NCBI GenBank assembly: GCA_017893485.1
Contig: JACEHZ010000589.1
Span: 1,180,501 to 1,244,500 of the forward strand
Origin: Hemerocallis citrina
Taxonomy: Eukaryota; Streptophyta; Magnoliopsida; Asparagales; Asphodelaceae
Direction: 5' to 3'
Length of the DNA stretch: 64,000 nt
The notes below the pieces were generated by a model, which was not told where the DNA came from, searched no databases, and was given only the letters and a program-made list of their open reading frames with translations. Shown in pieces: positions 10,182 to 21,341 of this stretch; within the stretch, counting starts at the first letter, position 1; each line of letters opens with the position of its first letter. The position numbers and the translations under genes are program-made.

Positions 10182-12634
10182 ATGTCTCTTGCTTCTGTCT
10201 CCGAGTCGACCTCTTGGTCCGAGCCCTCCCTTGAAGTTGTCGAAGATCGTACTCCAAACAAGGGCAAGAAGGTGTTCGGCAAAGATTCGATTGTGGAGGA
10301 TCCGAAGCGTATGGGGGAGTTCGGAATATTGCCAGGGCAGCTGACCGGGCTTCACAGAGTTCGGGAGCTTCCGGAGGATCAAGCCGAGCGAATTGTTCAT
10401 GGGAGGGGGAAGTCCTTCGAGGAGAATGCAGCGAGGGAGACGATGGAGGCGGACGAGACGATGTCGATCCTTCGCGAAGAGGACTTGGGAGTGATCCGGG
10501 ACTGTTTCCAGATCCCGGAGGAGTACGAGCTTTTGCTGCCGGGTCCCGGGGTTAAGGCCAACTCGCCGCTGCCAGTGACCATGTGTTGCTGGCCGGTTGA
10601 CGCCTTTATCGCCGGGGCTCGGCTACCTCTCCATCCGTTCGCTATCCTCATCCTGAGTTGGTTCGGGGTCAGCCCCATCCAACTCATGCCGAACGCATGG
10701 AGAGTCATAAATAGCTTCGTACTTCACTGCCAAGCCGCTGGGATCGAGTCGGAGCTGAACGTGCTTCGGACAATCTATCGGCTACACCAAGGGAATAAGT
10801 CGGAGTACCGATACTATTTGGCTCCGAGGCATGGCGGCAGGCTCGTCATATGCCCCGATTCCATCAAGCACCGGCGCGAAAAGTTCTTGATAGTGCGGAG
10901 TCTGGAGGCCTGGCCGATCCCCTCCGGTTGGGTGGAAGGGGTGCCGAAGAGGGCGAGGGCGCTGCCCAAGCTTCGTCCTGAAGAAGAAGAGGCAGTCCGG
11001 ACACTTCTCGATCGGCCGAAGTACGATTGGAAGGAGCTGACCGAGGACATCTTGTTCAAGGGAGGGCTCTGCCGCGTAGATCCCAGTACGTGGCTTCTTT
11101 TATGCTTTGTTTTTCATATTTTATTTTGCACAAGTTGTATAGCGCTAACGAACTTTGTCTTTAATGCAGAGGCGATGGACTATGACGCGGTGCTAGCTTT
11201 GAGGGCAGGCATCGCCAGCAAGGCGCCGAAGAAGCGCAAGAGGGTGGCCACCAAGTTGCCGACCCCAAAGACTCCGAGGGTCACGGAGACGATCAAGGAA
11301 ACGGAGACCCTCAGTAGCCCGGTTGTTGCCTGTGGCGGCGCCTCGACATCGAATGCGGTCGGCGAGTTCCCCATCGCCGCAGCCCTCGGGATGACGATGC
11401 CGCCACTGTCAGTGGCGGCCGAGGAGCTCCTGACTGAGGAGCACAGGAGGATCCATATTCCGGACTGGCAAGTTCGGAAGCATGATGGATTCCTCGGCAA
11501 TTCCTTGGCGACCATGCAGGCCGTCAAGCATCTGGCGACGCCGAAGGATCACGCCGCCATGGAGGCTGGGCAAGAAGGTGACGACGTCATCGAGATCGCT
11601 CGCTCGGCCGTTTCGGTAAGTATTTGATTTTTTCCATCGTTGAATTTCTCTCGGATGTTTCGATAACTTCGGCAATGTTTGAAATTTTGTTGTTTATCTC
11701 AACTTCTTTTCAGCTCCTGGTGGTAACTCAAGACGTCGAGCCCACTCGCTCGGATGACAACGCCCGGGCCGAGGCTGGCTTAGGGGCGACGAGGCTGTGC
11801 TTGGCGAGGTGCCGAGAGCGGCTCTATGAGGTCGAGCTGGGATTGCACCGAGCCGAAACCGAGCAGAACCATCTTCAACTCATCCTAGGTCGGCGAGACA
11901 TCGAGATCCGGCGTCTGGAGAGCAGGATCGCCGAGATGACCCCCTTAGGAGAGGACGAAGGTTCGTCGACCGCATATAGCTACGACCTTCGGATCAAGTG
12001 CATTCACCACACCTTATCCAAAACAACAGGGGAAAGGGACGATCTGCTTTCTGAGATCCGCCACCTGCAAACTGTAGAGACGGAGCTTCGGACGGAGGGA
12101 GAGGGACTGACGGCTGAGGTGGCCAAGCCGACGTCCGAATGGGACGAACTGACGGCCGAGGTTGACGCCCTGAAGAGAGCCACGGTAGACAAGAGTATCG
12201 AAGTCACCCACCTTCGTCGTCTTATCACGAGTCGCTCCGGAGTCCCGAGCTCCGTGATACCTCCTTGCTTCGAGGTCAATGTCAAAGATGACTCTTTGCG
12301 AGACCGGATCTCAGAGCTGGAGGTGGAGGTGGCTCGTCTCAAACCGCATTCGGGGCCGATCAATGTGAGGAGCACTTCGTGTACTCGCGCGGAGAGCGAT
12401 CGGGGCATCACGTTTTACGAGATGGCGACCCGTTCGCCCCTCGGCAATCCTAGCCCGGGGGATTCGCAAAGCTTGGTGGCCATTTCGTCGAGCGGGGCAT
12501 CCGTCGGTGCGGCAGCTAGGAGCAGTGCCGAGGACACGTCCCAATTTGCTGGTTTGGGGTCAGGCTCCGGAGGCAAACATCGTCGACCTCGAGTGTCCTT
12601 GAAGAGGAACATCCCTGCGCCACGGAGGCATTGA
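10182..12634 (+). CDS. Antisense accessory gene (aORF) of Tat-1, three exons
   Basis: Exons 10182-11085, 11170-11615 and 11714-12634; introns start GTACGT and GTAAGT and end GCAG and TTCAG. Exons join in frame to 756 codons; intron 1 is 84 bp without a stop, so unspliced RNA also stays open. Residues about 100-245 resemble PF04195, the 'putative gypsy type transposon' domain, with LPLHPFAILILSWFG and PNAWRVINSF. PKKRKRV at about 321-327 is a classic basic nuclear localisation signal. The exon 3 part is rich in Glu, Arg and Leu heptad-like runs, a likely coiled coil, followed by a Ser/Gly-rich tail. The gene lies between integrase and 3' LTR on the strand opposite to gag-pol, as described for extra ORFs of Tat elements. 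Function is unknown; a nuclear dimeric protein acting in the element's own regulation is an inference. No stop interrupts it although gag and pol are damaged. Confidence 0.85.
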
Positions 12635-12939
12635 TGATCGTTTTTGAAGCCTTTGTTTTTAGTCCAAGTGTAGTGGGTCGGCATTGTAATTTTTGCTCTT
12701 TAAGGCCTTGTAATCTTGTTGTATGGAAGAGTCGCTTTGTACTGTATCCCAATTATTAATAATATTTCTTTCTCGAACTTGCATGTTCTTTGTAGCTCTG
12801 TGTAGTCGTTTTGTTTGTGATTGTGTTCATCATGCCGAGGTCCCTGCGCCGGCCTTCTGCTTGTTCGGGGATCGGTGACGTGAGTGTTCGGCCAGTGGTG
12901 CCGAGCTGCGCTTCAGTCGCCTAATCTTGCGAACTTGCG
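12635..12939 (+). other. 3' flank of the antisense gene
   Basis: AT-rich downstream sequence with AATTATTAATAATA near 12749-12764 that could serve as a polyadenylation region. The 113 bp array begins after it. Nothing else is seen. Confidence 0.4.
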
Positions 12940-14264
12940 AGATGAGCTGAACCTCACTTAACAGTGAGCTCGCAGAGTGGGATCGAGCCAAGTGTTTGCA
13001 ATCTGAACCATCGTTAGAGTAGTTCAACGGTTGTGGGATCAATTCCGAATAGCGAACTACTTCTAGCTCGCTTAGGAGCGAACTTGCGAAGTAGAATCGA
13101 GCCAAGTGTTGGACTCCGAACCATCGTTAGATTAGTTCAACGGTTGTGGGAGCAATTCCTAATGGCGAACTACCTCTAGCTCGCTTAGGAGCGAACTTGC
13201 GAAGTAGAATCGAGCCAAGTGTTGGACTCCGAACCATCGTTAGATTAGTTCAATGGTTGTGGGAGCAATTCCGAATGGCGAACTACCTCTAGTTCACTTA
13301 GGAGCGAACTTGCGAAGTAGAATCGAGCCAAGTGTTGGACTCCGAACCATCGTTAGATTAGTTCAACGGTTGTGGGAACAATTCCGAATGGCGAACTACC
13401 TCTAGTTCACTTAGGAGCGAACTTGCAAAGTCGAATCGAGCCAAGTGTTGGACTCCGAACCATCGTTAGATTAGTTCAACGGTTGTGGGAGCAATTCCGA
13501 ATGGCGAACTACCTCTAGTTCACTTAGGAGCGAACTTGCGAAGTAGAATCGAGCCAAGTGTTGGACTCCGAACCATCGTTAGATTAGTTCAACGGTTGTG
13601 GGAGCAATTTCGAATGACGAACTACTTCTAGCTCGCTTAGAAGCGAACTTGCGAAGTAGAATCGAGCCAAGTGTTGGACTCCGAACCATCGTTAGATTAG
13701 TTCAACGGTTGTGGGAGCAATTCCGAATGGCGAACTACCTCTAGTTCACTTAGGAGCGAACTTGCGAAGTATAATCGAGCCAAGTGTTGGACTCCGAACC
13801 ATCATTAGATTAGTTCAACGGTTGTGGGAGCAATTCCGAATAGCAAACTACTTCTAGCTCGCTTAGAAGCGAACTTGCGAAGTAGAATCGAGCCAAGTGT
13901 TAGACTCCGAACCATCGTTATATTAGTTCAATGGTTGTGGGAGCAATTCCGAATGGCGAACTACCTCTAGTTCACTTAGGAGCGAACTTGCGAAGTAGAA
14001 TCGAGCCAAGTGTTGGACTCCGAACCATCGTTAGATTAGTTCAACGGTTGTGGGAGAAATTCCGAATGGCGAACTACCTCTAGTTCACTTAGGAGCGAAC
14101 TTGCGAAGTAGAATCGAGCCAAACGTTGGACTCCGAACCATCGTTAGATTAGTTCAACGGTTGTGGGAGCAATTCCGAATGGCGAACTACTTCTAGCTCG
14201 CTTAGAAGCGAACTTGCGAAGTAGAATCGAGCCAAGTGTTGGACTCCGAACCATCATTAGAGTG
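12940..14264. repeat. 113 bp tandem array in Tat-1
   Basis: Twelve copies tracked by CGAGCCAAGTGTTGGACTCC. The core falls at 12988, 13103 and 13215, then every 113 bp exactly from 13215 to 14232. Units contain GGTTGTGGGAGCAATTCCG and GAACTTGCGAAGTAGAATCG. The same motifs recur in a dimeric form in Tat-2 at 31450-32390. No coding function. Confidence 0.92.
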
Positions 14265-14431
14265 AAGAGTGAAAGCAGAGAGATGTAAACAATAGTAAAG
14301 TATGAAAAAGCTTTCTTTATTAATGATTAATAGTTGGCTGCTTCTAAAGTTGCTAGCCGTTATTACAAGGGAAAAATAAAAGAAAATCATTACAAGTAAT
14401 AGGAGAGGAACGGTTCGACATCTCGAATTAC

Positions 14432-17029
14432 TTAGAGAGGCATTGGTGCTCTCTCTTGGTATTTTAAAAGATGGTCGGCATTCCATGTCCTAGGGATCTC
14501 CCTGCCTTCGAGGTCTTCTAGTTTGTATGTGCCAGGCCGAACTTCTTTGACGATCTGGTAAGGTCCCTCCCAATTTGGAACGAGTTTACTCTTTTGACCA
14601 GGAAAGGAGATGGCCAACTTTCTGAGGACCAGGTCCCCTTCTTTGAGGTCCGTGGGGCGAACTCTCTTGTTGTATGCCAACTCGATCCTTCTTCGGTAGC
14701 TTTGTTGACGAATGGCAGCTCTTTCTCTGATCTCATCTATCAGGTCTAGATTTGCTCTGAGCTCTCTGGCATTTTTCTCTTCTTCATAGGCTATTAGACG
14801 AGGAGAGGGTATTCCGACTTCTAGGGGGATGATGGCCTCGGATCCATAGGTGAGATTGAATGGGCTCTCTCCTGTGGGGGTCCGTTTTGTGGTGCGGTAG
14901 TTCCACAGCACGTTGGGAAGCTGATCGACCCATAAGCCTTTGGAACATTTATCCAACCTCTTCTTAATGCCGGAGAGGATCTGTCGGCTAGCATTTTCGG
15001 CTTGGCCATTCGACTGGGGATGTGAGACGGAGGAGAACCTGTGTTGGATGGCAAGGTCTTCGTATAGAGCTCGGAAGGCGGCCCCGGTGAACTGGGTTCC
15101 GTTGTCTGTTATCAGGACCCGAGGGACGCCGAATCGGCAGATCACGCTCTTCCAAAAGAACTGAACAACCTTGTTCTCGGTGATCGTGGCCAAGGGATCG
15201 GCCTCTATCCATTTGGAAAAGTAGTCGATCGCCACGACTAAGAATTTGAACTGTCCGGGAGCTGGTGGAAATGGCCCTAGTAAATCCATCCCCCACATTG
15301 CAAAGGGGACTGGACTTGATAGGGTAGTTAATGGAGCTTGTGGGAGGCGTCGGATGTCGGAGTACTTCTGACAGGAGCTGCATTGCTGAACGTGTCGTTC
15401 GGCTTCTCGTAAGAGAGTGGGCCAGAAATATTCGTAATTCAACACTTTGCCGGCCAAGGATCTGGATCCCGAATGTGCCCTGCCGATGCCCTCGTGAAGT
15501 TCTTGCAGGGCGTAGTCGGCCTGCTCGGGGGAGAGGCATCTCAGGTAAGGCCGACCGTCTACCTGTGTGAAGGAGCGTTTATATAGGATACCTCTGATTA
15601 GTGTGTAACGCTCAGCTCGGGTTTTCACTCTTCGAGCTTCCTTGGGATCCTCGGGGAGGAGTTCATCCCTTAAGAATTCGAAGAGGGGTTTCATCCAGTT
15701 GTCTTCAAGCAGGACAGGCAGTGACTCCATAGAGTCGGGAGTTTCGTCCTCTATACTCGGCTTTAGAAGGACCTCTATCAAGACGGTCTGCTCGAGACCT
15801 TGAAGGGAGGAAGAGGCTAGTTTGGAGAGGGCGTCAGCTTGAGCATTTTCTTCCCGAGGTATGCATTGGATAAAGGCTTCTTCAAACAGTGCCATGAGGC
15901 TCCTGACCTTGGCTAAGTATTTAACCATCCTGTCATCACGTGCTTCATATTCGTCGAGGACCTGATTCACGACTAGCTGAGAGTCGCTAAAGATCCTGAG
16001 GCGTTGCGCCCCTGCATTTCGAGCCATCCCAAGGCCGGCGATGAGTGCCTCATATTCTGCTTCGTTGTTCGAGGCCTTGAAGTTAATACGGAGGGAGTAT
16101 TGGAGGATGAAATCATCTGGGCCTGCCAGAATGACCCCTGCCCTGCTTCCCTCATTGCAGAAGGATCCATCCACATAAACCGACCAGACGGGTGGCCCCT
16201 TCACTGTTTGGCTGGACTCGGGGATGGCACTTTCAACTATGAATTCTGCTAAGGTCTGAGCCTTGATCGCGGTCCGAGGCTGATAAGTTATATCATGCTG
16301 GCTCAGCTCGATAGACCACTTCATAAGGTGACCCGAGGTCTCTGGCTTGTGGAGGACCTGCTTCAGCGGTTGGTCGGTAAGAACGACCACCGAATGGGAC
16401 TGAAAGTACGGGCAAAGCTTTCTCGCGGCCATCACTAGGGCATAAGCCATCTTTTCTATCTTCGGGTAGCGGAGTTCGGCATCCCGAAGTACTTTGCTCA
16501 CATAGTAAATGGGCTTTTGAGCCCGGTCTTCTTCCCTTACTAAAACGGCACTGAGATTCTGTTCGGAGGCTGCCAGGTGGAGGTAGAGGGGTTCTCCAGG
16601 AATTGGTTTGCTGAGGAGAGGAGGATTGACGAGGTAAGCCTTGAGTTGGTCGAAGGACTCCTGTTGCTGTTGTCCCCATTCAAAACCTTTAGCCCCCCTA
16701 AGGGCCTTGAAGAAGGGGAGGCATTTCTCTCCGGACTTCGAGAGAAAACGCCCAATGGCGGCCAAGCGTCCTGTTAATCTCTGAACTTCCTTAACATTTT
16801 TGGGAGGGGCCATGTCTAATATGGCCTTGATTTTCTCAGGGTTTGCTTCAATTCCTCGTTGGCTAACCATGAAGCCGAGGAACTTTCCTGACGAGACACC
16901 GAATGCACACTTGTTCAGATTGAGTCTCATGTTGTGCTTTCTCAGAATGTCAAACGCTTCTTGGAGGTCGGTCACATGATCGGCACCTCGGATGCTTTTT
17001 ACAAGCATGACGTCAACATACACCTCCAT
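14432..17029 (-). pseudogene. Tat-1 pol: RT end, RNase H, second RNase H and integrase
   Basis: An 865-codon open frame. RT block YVDV at residues 4-7 replaces the family's YVDD, so the second catalytic Asp is lost. A first RNase H (about 145-250) has PLYLHLAAS and LTDQPLKQVLHKP. A second RNase H (about 282-405) keeps its acidic set: D287 in YVDGS, E325 in NNEAEYEAL, D349 in FSDSQ, D399 in ADALSKLAS; this doubled domain is a Tat trait. Integrase has the zinc site H512, H519, C550, C553 and the core D582, D642, E678 with 35 residues between the last two. The C-terminal domain runs to ADHLLKYQ. Apart from the RT residue this frame is well preserved. The RT N-terminal half lies upstream, separated by a stop. 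Confidence 0.9.
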
Positions 17030-17323
17030 GTTTCGGCCGATTTGAGCTTGGAAAACCTTGTTGACGAGGCGTTGTTATGTGGCTCCTGTGTTCTTCAGAC
17101 CGAATGGCATAACCCTGTAGCAATAGAGGCCCTGATCGGTCACAAATGATGTCTTCGGGATATCCGGGGGGAACATCCGGATCTGGTTGTAGCCTGAGAA
17201 GGCGTCCATGAATCTGAGGAGTTCATGCCCCGAGGTGGCATCAATCAAAGTGTCAATACTTGGAAGAGGGAAGGGATCTTTGGGGCAAGCCTTGTTGAGA
17301 TCGGTAAAATCGATACAAATCCT
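17030..17323 (-). pseudogene. Tat-1 reverse transcriptase, N-terminal part with stops
   Basis: On the minus strand this continues RT with blocks CIDFTDLNKACPKD, PLPSIDTLIDATSGHELL, FMDAFSGYNQI and MPFGLKNTGAT. It is broken by a stop near 17323 (TAG in place of a Trp codon before RICIDF) and one near 17076 (TAA in place of a Tyr codon after GAT). It bridges the protease frame and the pol frame. Confidence 0.88.
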
Positions 17324-18460
17324 CTAAGTCCCGTTAGACTTCTTCACCATTACTACATTCGACAACCATTCGGGATAGTTTACCTCTTGTATGAACCGGG
17401 CCTTCAAGAGCTTTTCCACCTCCTCTTTTATAGCTAGCTGGCACTCGAGGGCGAACTTGCGCCTCTTCTGTTGAACCGGTTTGGACCCCGGAACAATGCT
17501 GAGGTGGTGGACTAAGAGCTCTTCGGAAATTCTGGGCATGTCTGCAGCTGACCAAACGAAGAGGTCTCGTTTCCTTCGGATGCACTGTACAATGTCCGAG
17601 CATACGGTGGACGGGAGGGTCTTGCTAACAGAGAACTTGCGAGTTGGATCCTGCTCAGAGAAGAGCACTTCCTCCAATTCATCCACCGGCTCGGACGTCG
17701 GCCGGGCAGCATCTTGGGGGATTTCCAGAGTTTCTAAGGAGAGGACGGGACCAAGGGTAGAGGTCATATAGCACTTGCGGGCCGTTTCTTGATTGCCTTT
17801 TACTTCTCCTACTCCGGCCCGAGTGGGAAACTTCATTTTGAGGTGATAGGCGGAAGGGACGGTTTCAAGGGCAGCTAGGCCGGGCCGACCCAGAATGACA
17901 TTGTAGGCTGCGGGGACATCTACGACCATGAAGTCCATCGACTCCGTTCGGGTAGTAGGAGTTTTGCCAGTGGTTACGTCGAGGGTGATCACCCCTTCAA
18001 TAGTCACTGGCACTCCCGTGAACCCATGGAGCGTGTAGCCGGCGGGCTTGAGTCTGTCTCGGGAGAGCTTTAGGCCTTTAAAAGCGGTGAGGAAGAGGAT
18101 GTTAATGGAGCTGCCATTGTCCACTAGGATCCTCTCCACTTTGAAGTTCGCCATGTGGAGGCTGATGACGAGTGCGTCACAATGAGGGGTGCGGACACCT
18201 TCAAGATCTTCGTCTGAGAATGTGACGGGCACTCCGAGACCTTTGGGAGGAGGGGTGGCGCGAACTGAATTGACTTCTCTTATAAACGCCTTTCGAGAGG
18301 AGTTTGAGGAGCCCCCCATTGGGCCCCCATGAATGAGGTGTAGGACAAGCTCCTCTTCGAAGTCGGGCGTTTCATCGCGTTCCGGGCGCTTATTAGCCCC
18401 CCGAGGTGGGGGAGGAAGGTCGGCTCGGTCCTTTCTCACGAATCTGGTCAGCTGCCCCCT
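17324..18460 (-). pseudogene. Tat-1 protease and start of RT
   Basis: A 371-codon frame from 18439. Protease motif ILVDNGSSINILF places the catalytic Asp at about residue 107. The following GFTGVPVTIEG and VVDVPAAYNVILGRPGL blocks are typical of Gypsy protease. The frame ends in the RT entry VQQKRRKFALE, EEVEKLLKARFIQEV and VVMVKKSNG. An in-frame TAG near 18462 separates it from the gag zinc knuckle, where relatives have a Gln codon. Confidence 0.88.
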
Positions 18461-20167
18461 CTAGATGAGGGCTTCTATCTCATTCTTCAAGGCCCGACAA
18501 TCATTGGTGTCGTGGCCATGGTCCCGGTGATAACGGCACCACTTCTCTTTATCCCTTTTCTTGGTAGGGGTGTTCATCCTCGGAGCAGGAGGTATGATCC
18601 CTTCCTTCTCAACTTCCATCAGGATGGTAAAGACATTGGTGGTGAGAGGAGTAAATTTCTCGAACCTGGGGGGAGGTTGGCGCTGGCCGGCATTATCCTT
18701 CTGGAGCTTCTTGGCTCCTTCCTGTTCTGTTCCCTTTCTCTTAAACCCGGAGGAAGACCCCTCCAAGTTGGGGCGGTGCTCGGCTTCTTCGGCCCGAATG
18801 TACTTTTCACTTCGGAGGAGGAGGTCAGAGAAATTTTGTGGGGGCTTCTTAGCGAGGGAGGAGCGGAGGTTGGAATTAAGGACATTGGATTGAAATGCTG
18901 CTGCAGCGACCGATTGGTCGAGGGATGCTATGGACCTGGCTTCAGCTGTGAACCTCTTCACATAGTCTCTCAACTTCTCACCCTTCTTCTGGTGGAGGTA
19001 CAGTAGCGAGATGCTGGTCTTCTCAGTTCTACGGCTACTTACAAAATGGGTGATGAAGAGGGTCTCGAATTGCTCGAAGGAGAATATTGAGGATGGGGCA
19101 AGGCGAGAGTACCATTCTCGAGCCGGACCCTTGAGAGTTGCGGGAAAGGTTTTACAGAGCAGAGCATCGGAAGCTTGATGGATGAGCATTAGGGTCTTGA
19201 AGCTCTCGATGTGATCGACGGGTCAGTCTCCCCGGAGTAGGTCTCAAATTGAGGAGGCTTGAAGCCGATTGGTACAGGTGCATCCATTATGGTTCGGGAA
19301 AAAGGAGGTCGGCTAGGACGAAGAGTCCTTCCTATAAGTTCTTCTTCTCGGTCCAACTGACCCAAGCACCTTTCCATCTCATGGAGACGGCGATACATAG
19401 CATCATCCCTTCGACGGTAATCAGGCGAGCCTCTAGACTCGTCTTCGTACGAGGGAGAGCGGGGGCTACGACGACGGTAGCTCCTGGAACGGCGAGGACT
19501 TTGCACATGCCGGGAGTTGCTGGGAGCTGGAGGAGGAGATGGGGACTGTCGGCGAGGACTTCGGACCGGAGGAGGAGAGGGGATCTTGGGTGCATTGGTG
19601 TTGGGACGGAGATTGAGAGCTTGTAGGACGGTCGCTTGGAACTGCTGGAACTCGGCACGGGTGATGGGTGCCTCGTCGTTCCTAGGCTGTTACCGACCTG
19701 CAGGGGAGTGTGGCCTTCTTCTGTAATGCTCGGGGGACTCTCTCCGCCCCCTTCGGGTAGGGGACCTTCTGTATTCTCTGCGGTGAGGAGACCGCTCATC
19801 CGGACGGTATTGGCGGGAGGTTCCCTTTCGGGCCCGCTTTTCATCCAGATGGCGGCGAAGATCCTCATCCTTCTGCCGATTGAGGACGGTGTGGTGGTGA
19901 TCGGAAGCTCGGGGATGGTGAGAGGCCATAGAGTCCGAAGAGGCATTATGGCTGGAGACGTGGTCCGGATGGAGAGGCTGTTTCTGCGGGTTGGGTCCCT
20001 TGGGAGGCTGTTGGTTCTGAGGAGCAGGCGGGCCCTGTTGGAGTGGGTCCTTCGCCTGAGGAAGAAGTTGCCCGTGCTGTTGAGCGGGTTGAGGGGGAAC
20101 TTCTTGTTGCTGATCGGGTTTGGGGTCCTCAGTTGGACCCTCTGGATCTAACTTTCCTAGGAGGCAT
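18461..20167 (-). pseudogene. Tat-1 gag, broken by stops and a frameshift
   Basis: The capsid core is the open frame 19189-18461, with LCKTFPATLKGPAREWYSRL, SFEQFETLFITHFVSSRR and ending in the zinc-binding block WCRYHRDHGHDTNDC. Upstream (19190-19930) is an Arg/Ser/Pro-rich N-terminal region. The first ATG (20167) gives only about 12 codons before a stop, and a TAA follows SPAGR near 19690. Near 19215 one base is missing, which shifts the frame between YSGETDP and HIESFKTLM-type sequence. Tat-2 retains the homologous N-terminal part at 34231-34700. Confidence 0.85.
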
Positions 20168-20220
20168 GGCTGGAGAAGATCTGACCAACGGGAAGAGGGG
20201 AGGTTGCTATTCGTTAGTTT

Positions 20221-20239
20221 CCCACAGACGGTGCCAATC
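20221..20239 (-). promoter_or_regulatory. Tat-1 primer binding site
   Basis: On the minus strand TGGCACCGTCTGTGGG follows the 5' LTR after three bases. It starts with TGG, as expected for pairing with the CCA end of a tRNA. Tat-2 has the same site with one change (TGGCGCCGTCTGTGGG) at 34757-34776. I cannot name the tRNA with confidence. Confidence 0.7.
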
Positions 20240-20860
20240 TGTTGCCGCTAAATCTGGTGTGGGGGCAAACAGATAGTATTTGTGGATTCTTAGGAAAACT
20301 GAATAGCAAACCTGTATACCTGTTCCGTCGGAGTTTGACACTGAAACCTGCAGTACACCTGCAAAAAGTACGAGACACCGGGGTTGTTCCCGACGACGCT
20401 CCCTCCGACGCTCAAGTCAGTAATCAGGAAAGATTATGAAAGAGCGCAAAAACTGGCAAAAGATTGATTACCTCTTATTGGAGATGGATGGGGGGTATTT
20501 ATAGGCGTCTTAGGGACTGGATTAGGAATGTAATCCCCGTGATCTGATAAGGAATATTCTCCTTGTAAACAGATTAGGAATGTAATCCCTAATTCCCAGT
20601 GGAAGGATAGGCATGAATAAGGGCCGTTGATTAGGATTTAACCAGGAACCCTAATTCTATCCCTCTGGATCGGGCTTTCTACTGGTTGAAACCCGCACCC
20701 GATTGAGGCGGATCCGTTCGTGGGTTATTGGATCTTTGACGAAAAGATCCAGTACCCATCTCAGACCCATTGGTAGGTGAAATTACCGTTTTACCCCTGG
20801 GCTTCAGGATTCGTGCCCGATTTGGACGGTTCCGATTAAACCCCATTTTTAGCCATATCA
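20240..20860 (-). repeat. Tat-1 5' LTR
   Basis: Direct repeat of 7922-8542, same length. It contains TATAAATA on the minus strand at 20496-20503, the likely core promoter for leftward genomic RNA. Confidence 0.92.
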
Positions 20861-20865
20861 ATCAT

Positions 20866-21119
20866 TTTCTAATTTCTTTGTTTTTTCGATGTAGGACTAA
20901 AATCCTTCAACTTCTTTCAAAGATGAAACTGCCTCACTTCGGGAGACAATTTTTCATTCAACCGATAACCGTTTTGAGGAAGTAAATATATGATTTTGAT
21001 CTACTCAAGAAGGAGAGCACAAATCCATCAAGAATTCACACTAATTCATCGAGGATCTTACTAAAAAATTTCTCGAAAACTGATTCGTAAATTGTGTATA
21101 AAATACTTATTTTCTAACA
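20866..21119 (-). repeat. Probable outer part of the Copia A 5' LTR
   Basis: Read on the minus strand it starts TGTTAGAAAATAAG at 21119, an LTR-like start, and leads towards the Copia A leader after the Tat-1 insertion. The other LTR is not in the window, so the call rests on position and terminal sequence only. Confidence 0.45.
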
Positions 21120-21240
21120 TATTATACTTCGCCAACAGTAAGCAATTGGTCGGGTATCATTTGTCGGCATTGCCCACAATGCTGACCAAAAATTTACCGT
21201 CAGAAATAGCCTGTTGGTAATGGCCAGTGTTTCACTAGTG
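21120..21240. mobile_element. Possible CACTA-like terminus
   Basis: Contains related blocks such as AACAGTAAGC, CCGTCAGAAATAGCC, TGTTGGTAATGGCC and ends TTTCACTAGTG, reading CACTAGTGAAA on the other strand. It could be the end of an older CACTA into which Copia A inserted. No partner end is seen. Confidence 0.3.
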
Positions 21241-21341
21241 CTGTTTCTGAACCTGAGTTCAAAACAACAAGCAACTTGTAGGTACATTAGATATATGTAT
21301 AACAATAATAATATTTGAGGGAGAGAGCAACAAGTTAAATG

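Larger units (their letters stand above)
7922..20860 (-). mobile_element. Tat-1: complete Tat-lineage Ty3/Gypsy retrotransposon
   Basis: A 12,939 bp element with 621 bp direct LTRs beginning TGTTGCCGCT and ending CCATATCA on the plus strand, flanked by the 5 bp duplication ATCAT (7917-7921 and 20861-20865). Transcription is leftward: PBS at 20221-20239, gag, protease, RT, RNase H, a second RNase H and integrase down to 14432, then the 113 bp array, a plus-strand (antisense) gene, the 58 bp array and a PPT at 8543-8566. A second RNase H and an antisense extra ORF are known traits of the Tat lineage. The LTRs differ at about 23 sites by eye, so the copy is not fresh. Gag and pol carry stops, a frameshift and a mutated RT active site, so it is not autonomous now. 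Confidence 0.93.

Noticed and set aside
10182..11627. The antisense gene as a resident host gene
   Set aside because: It lies within the LTRs and target duplication of Tat-1 and resembles PF04195, a family known from gypsy-type elements.
9090..14264. CRISPR-like arrays (58 bp and 113 bp steps)
   Set aside because: The whole unit repeats, with no unique spacers; the setting is a plant retrotransposon.
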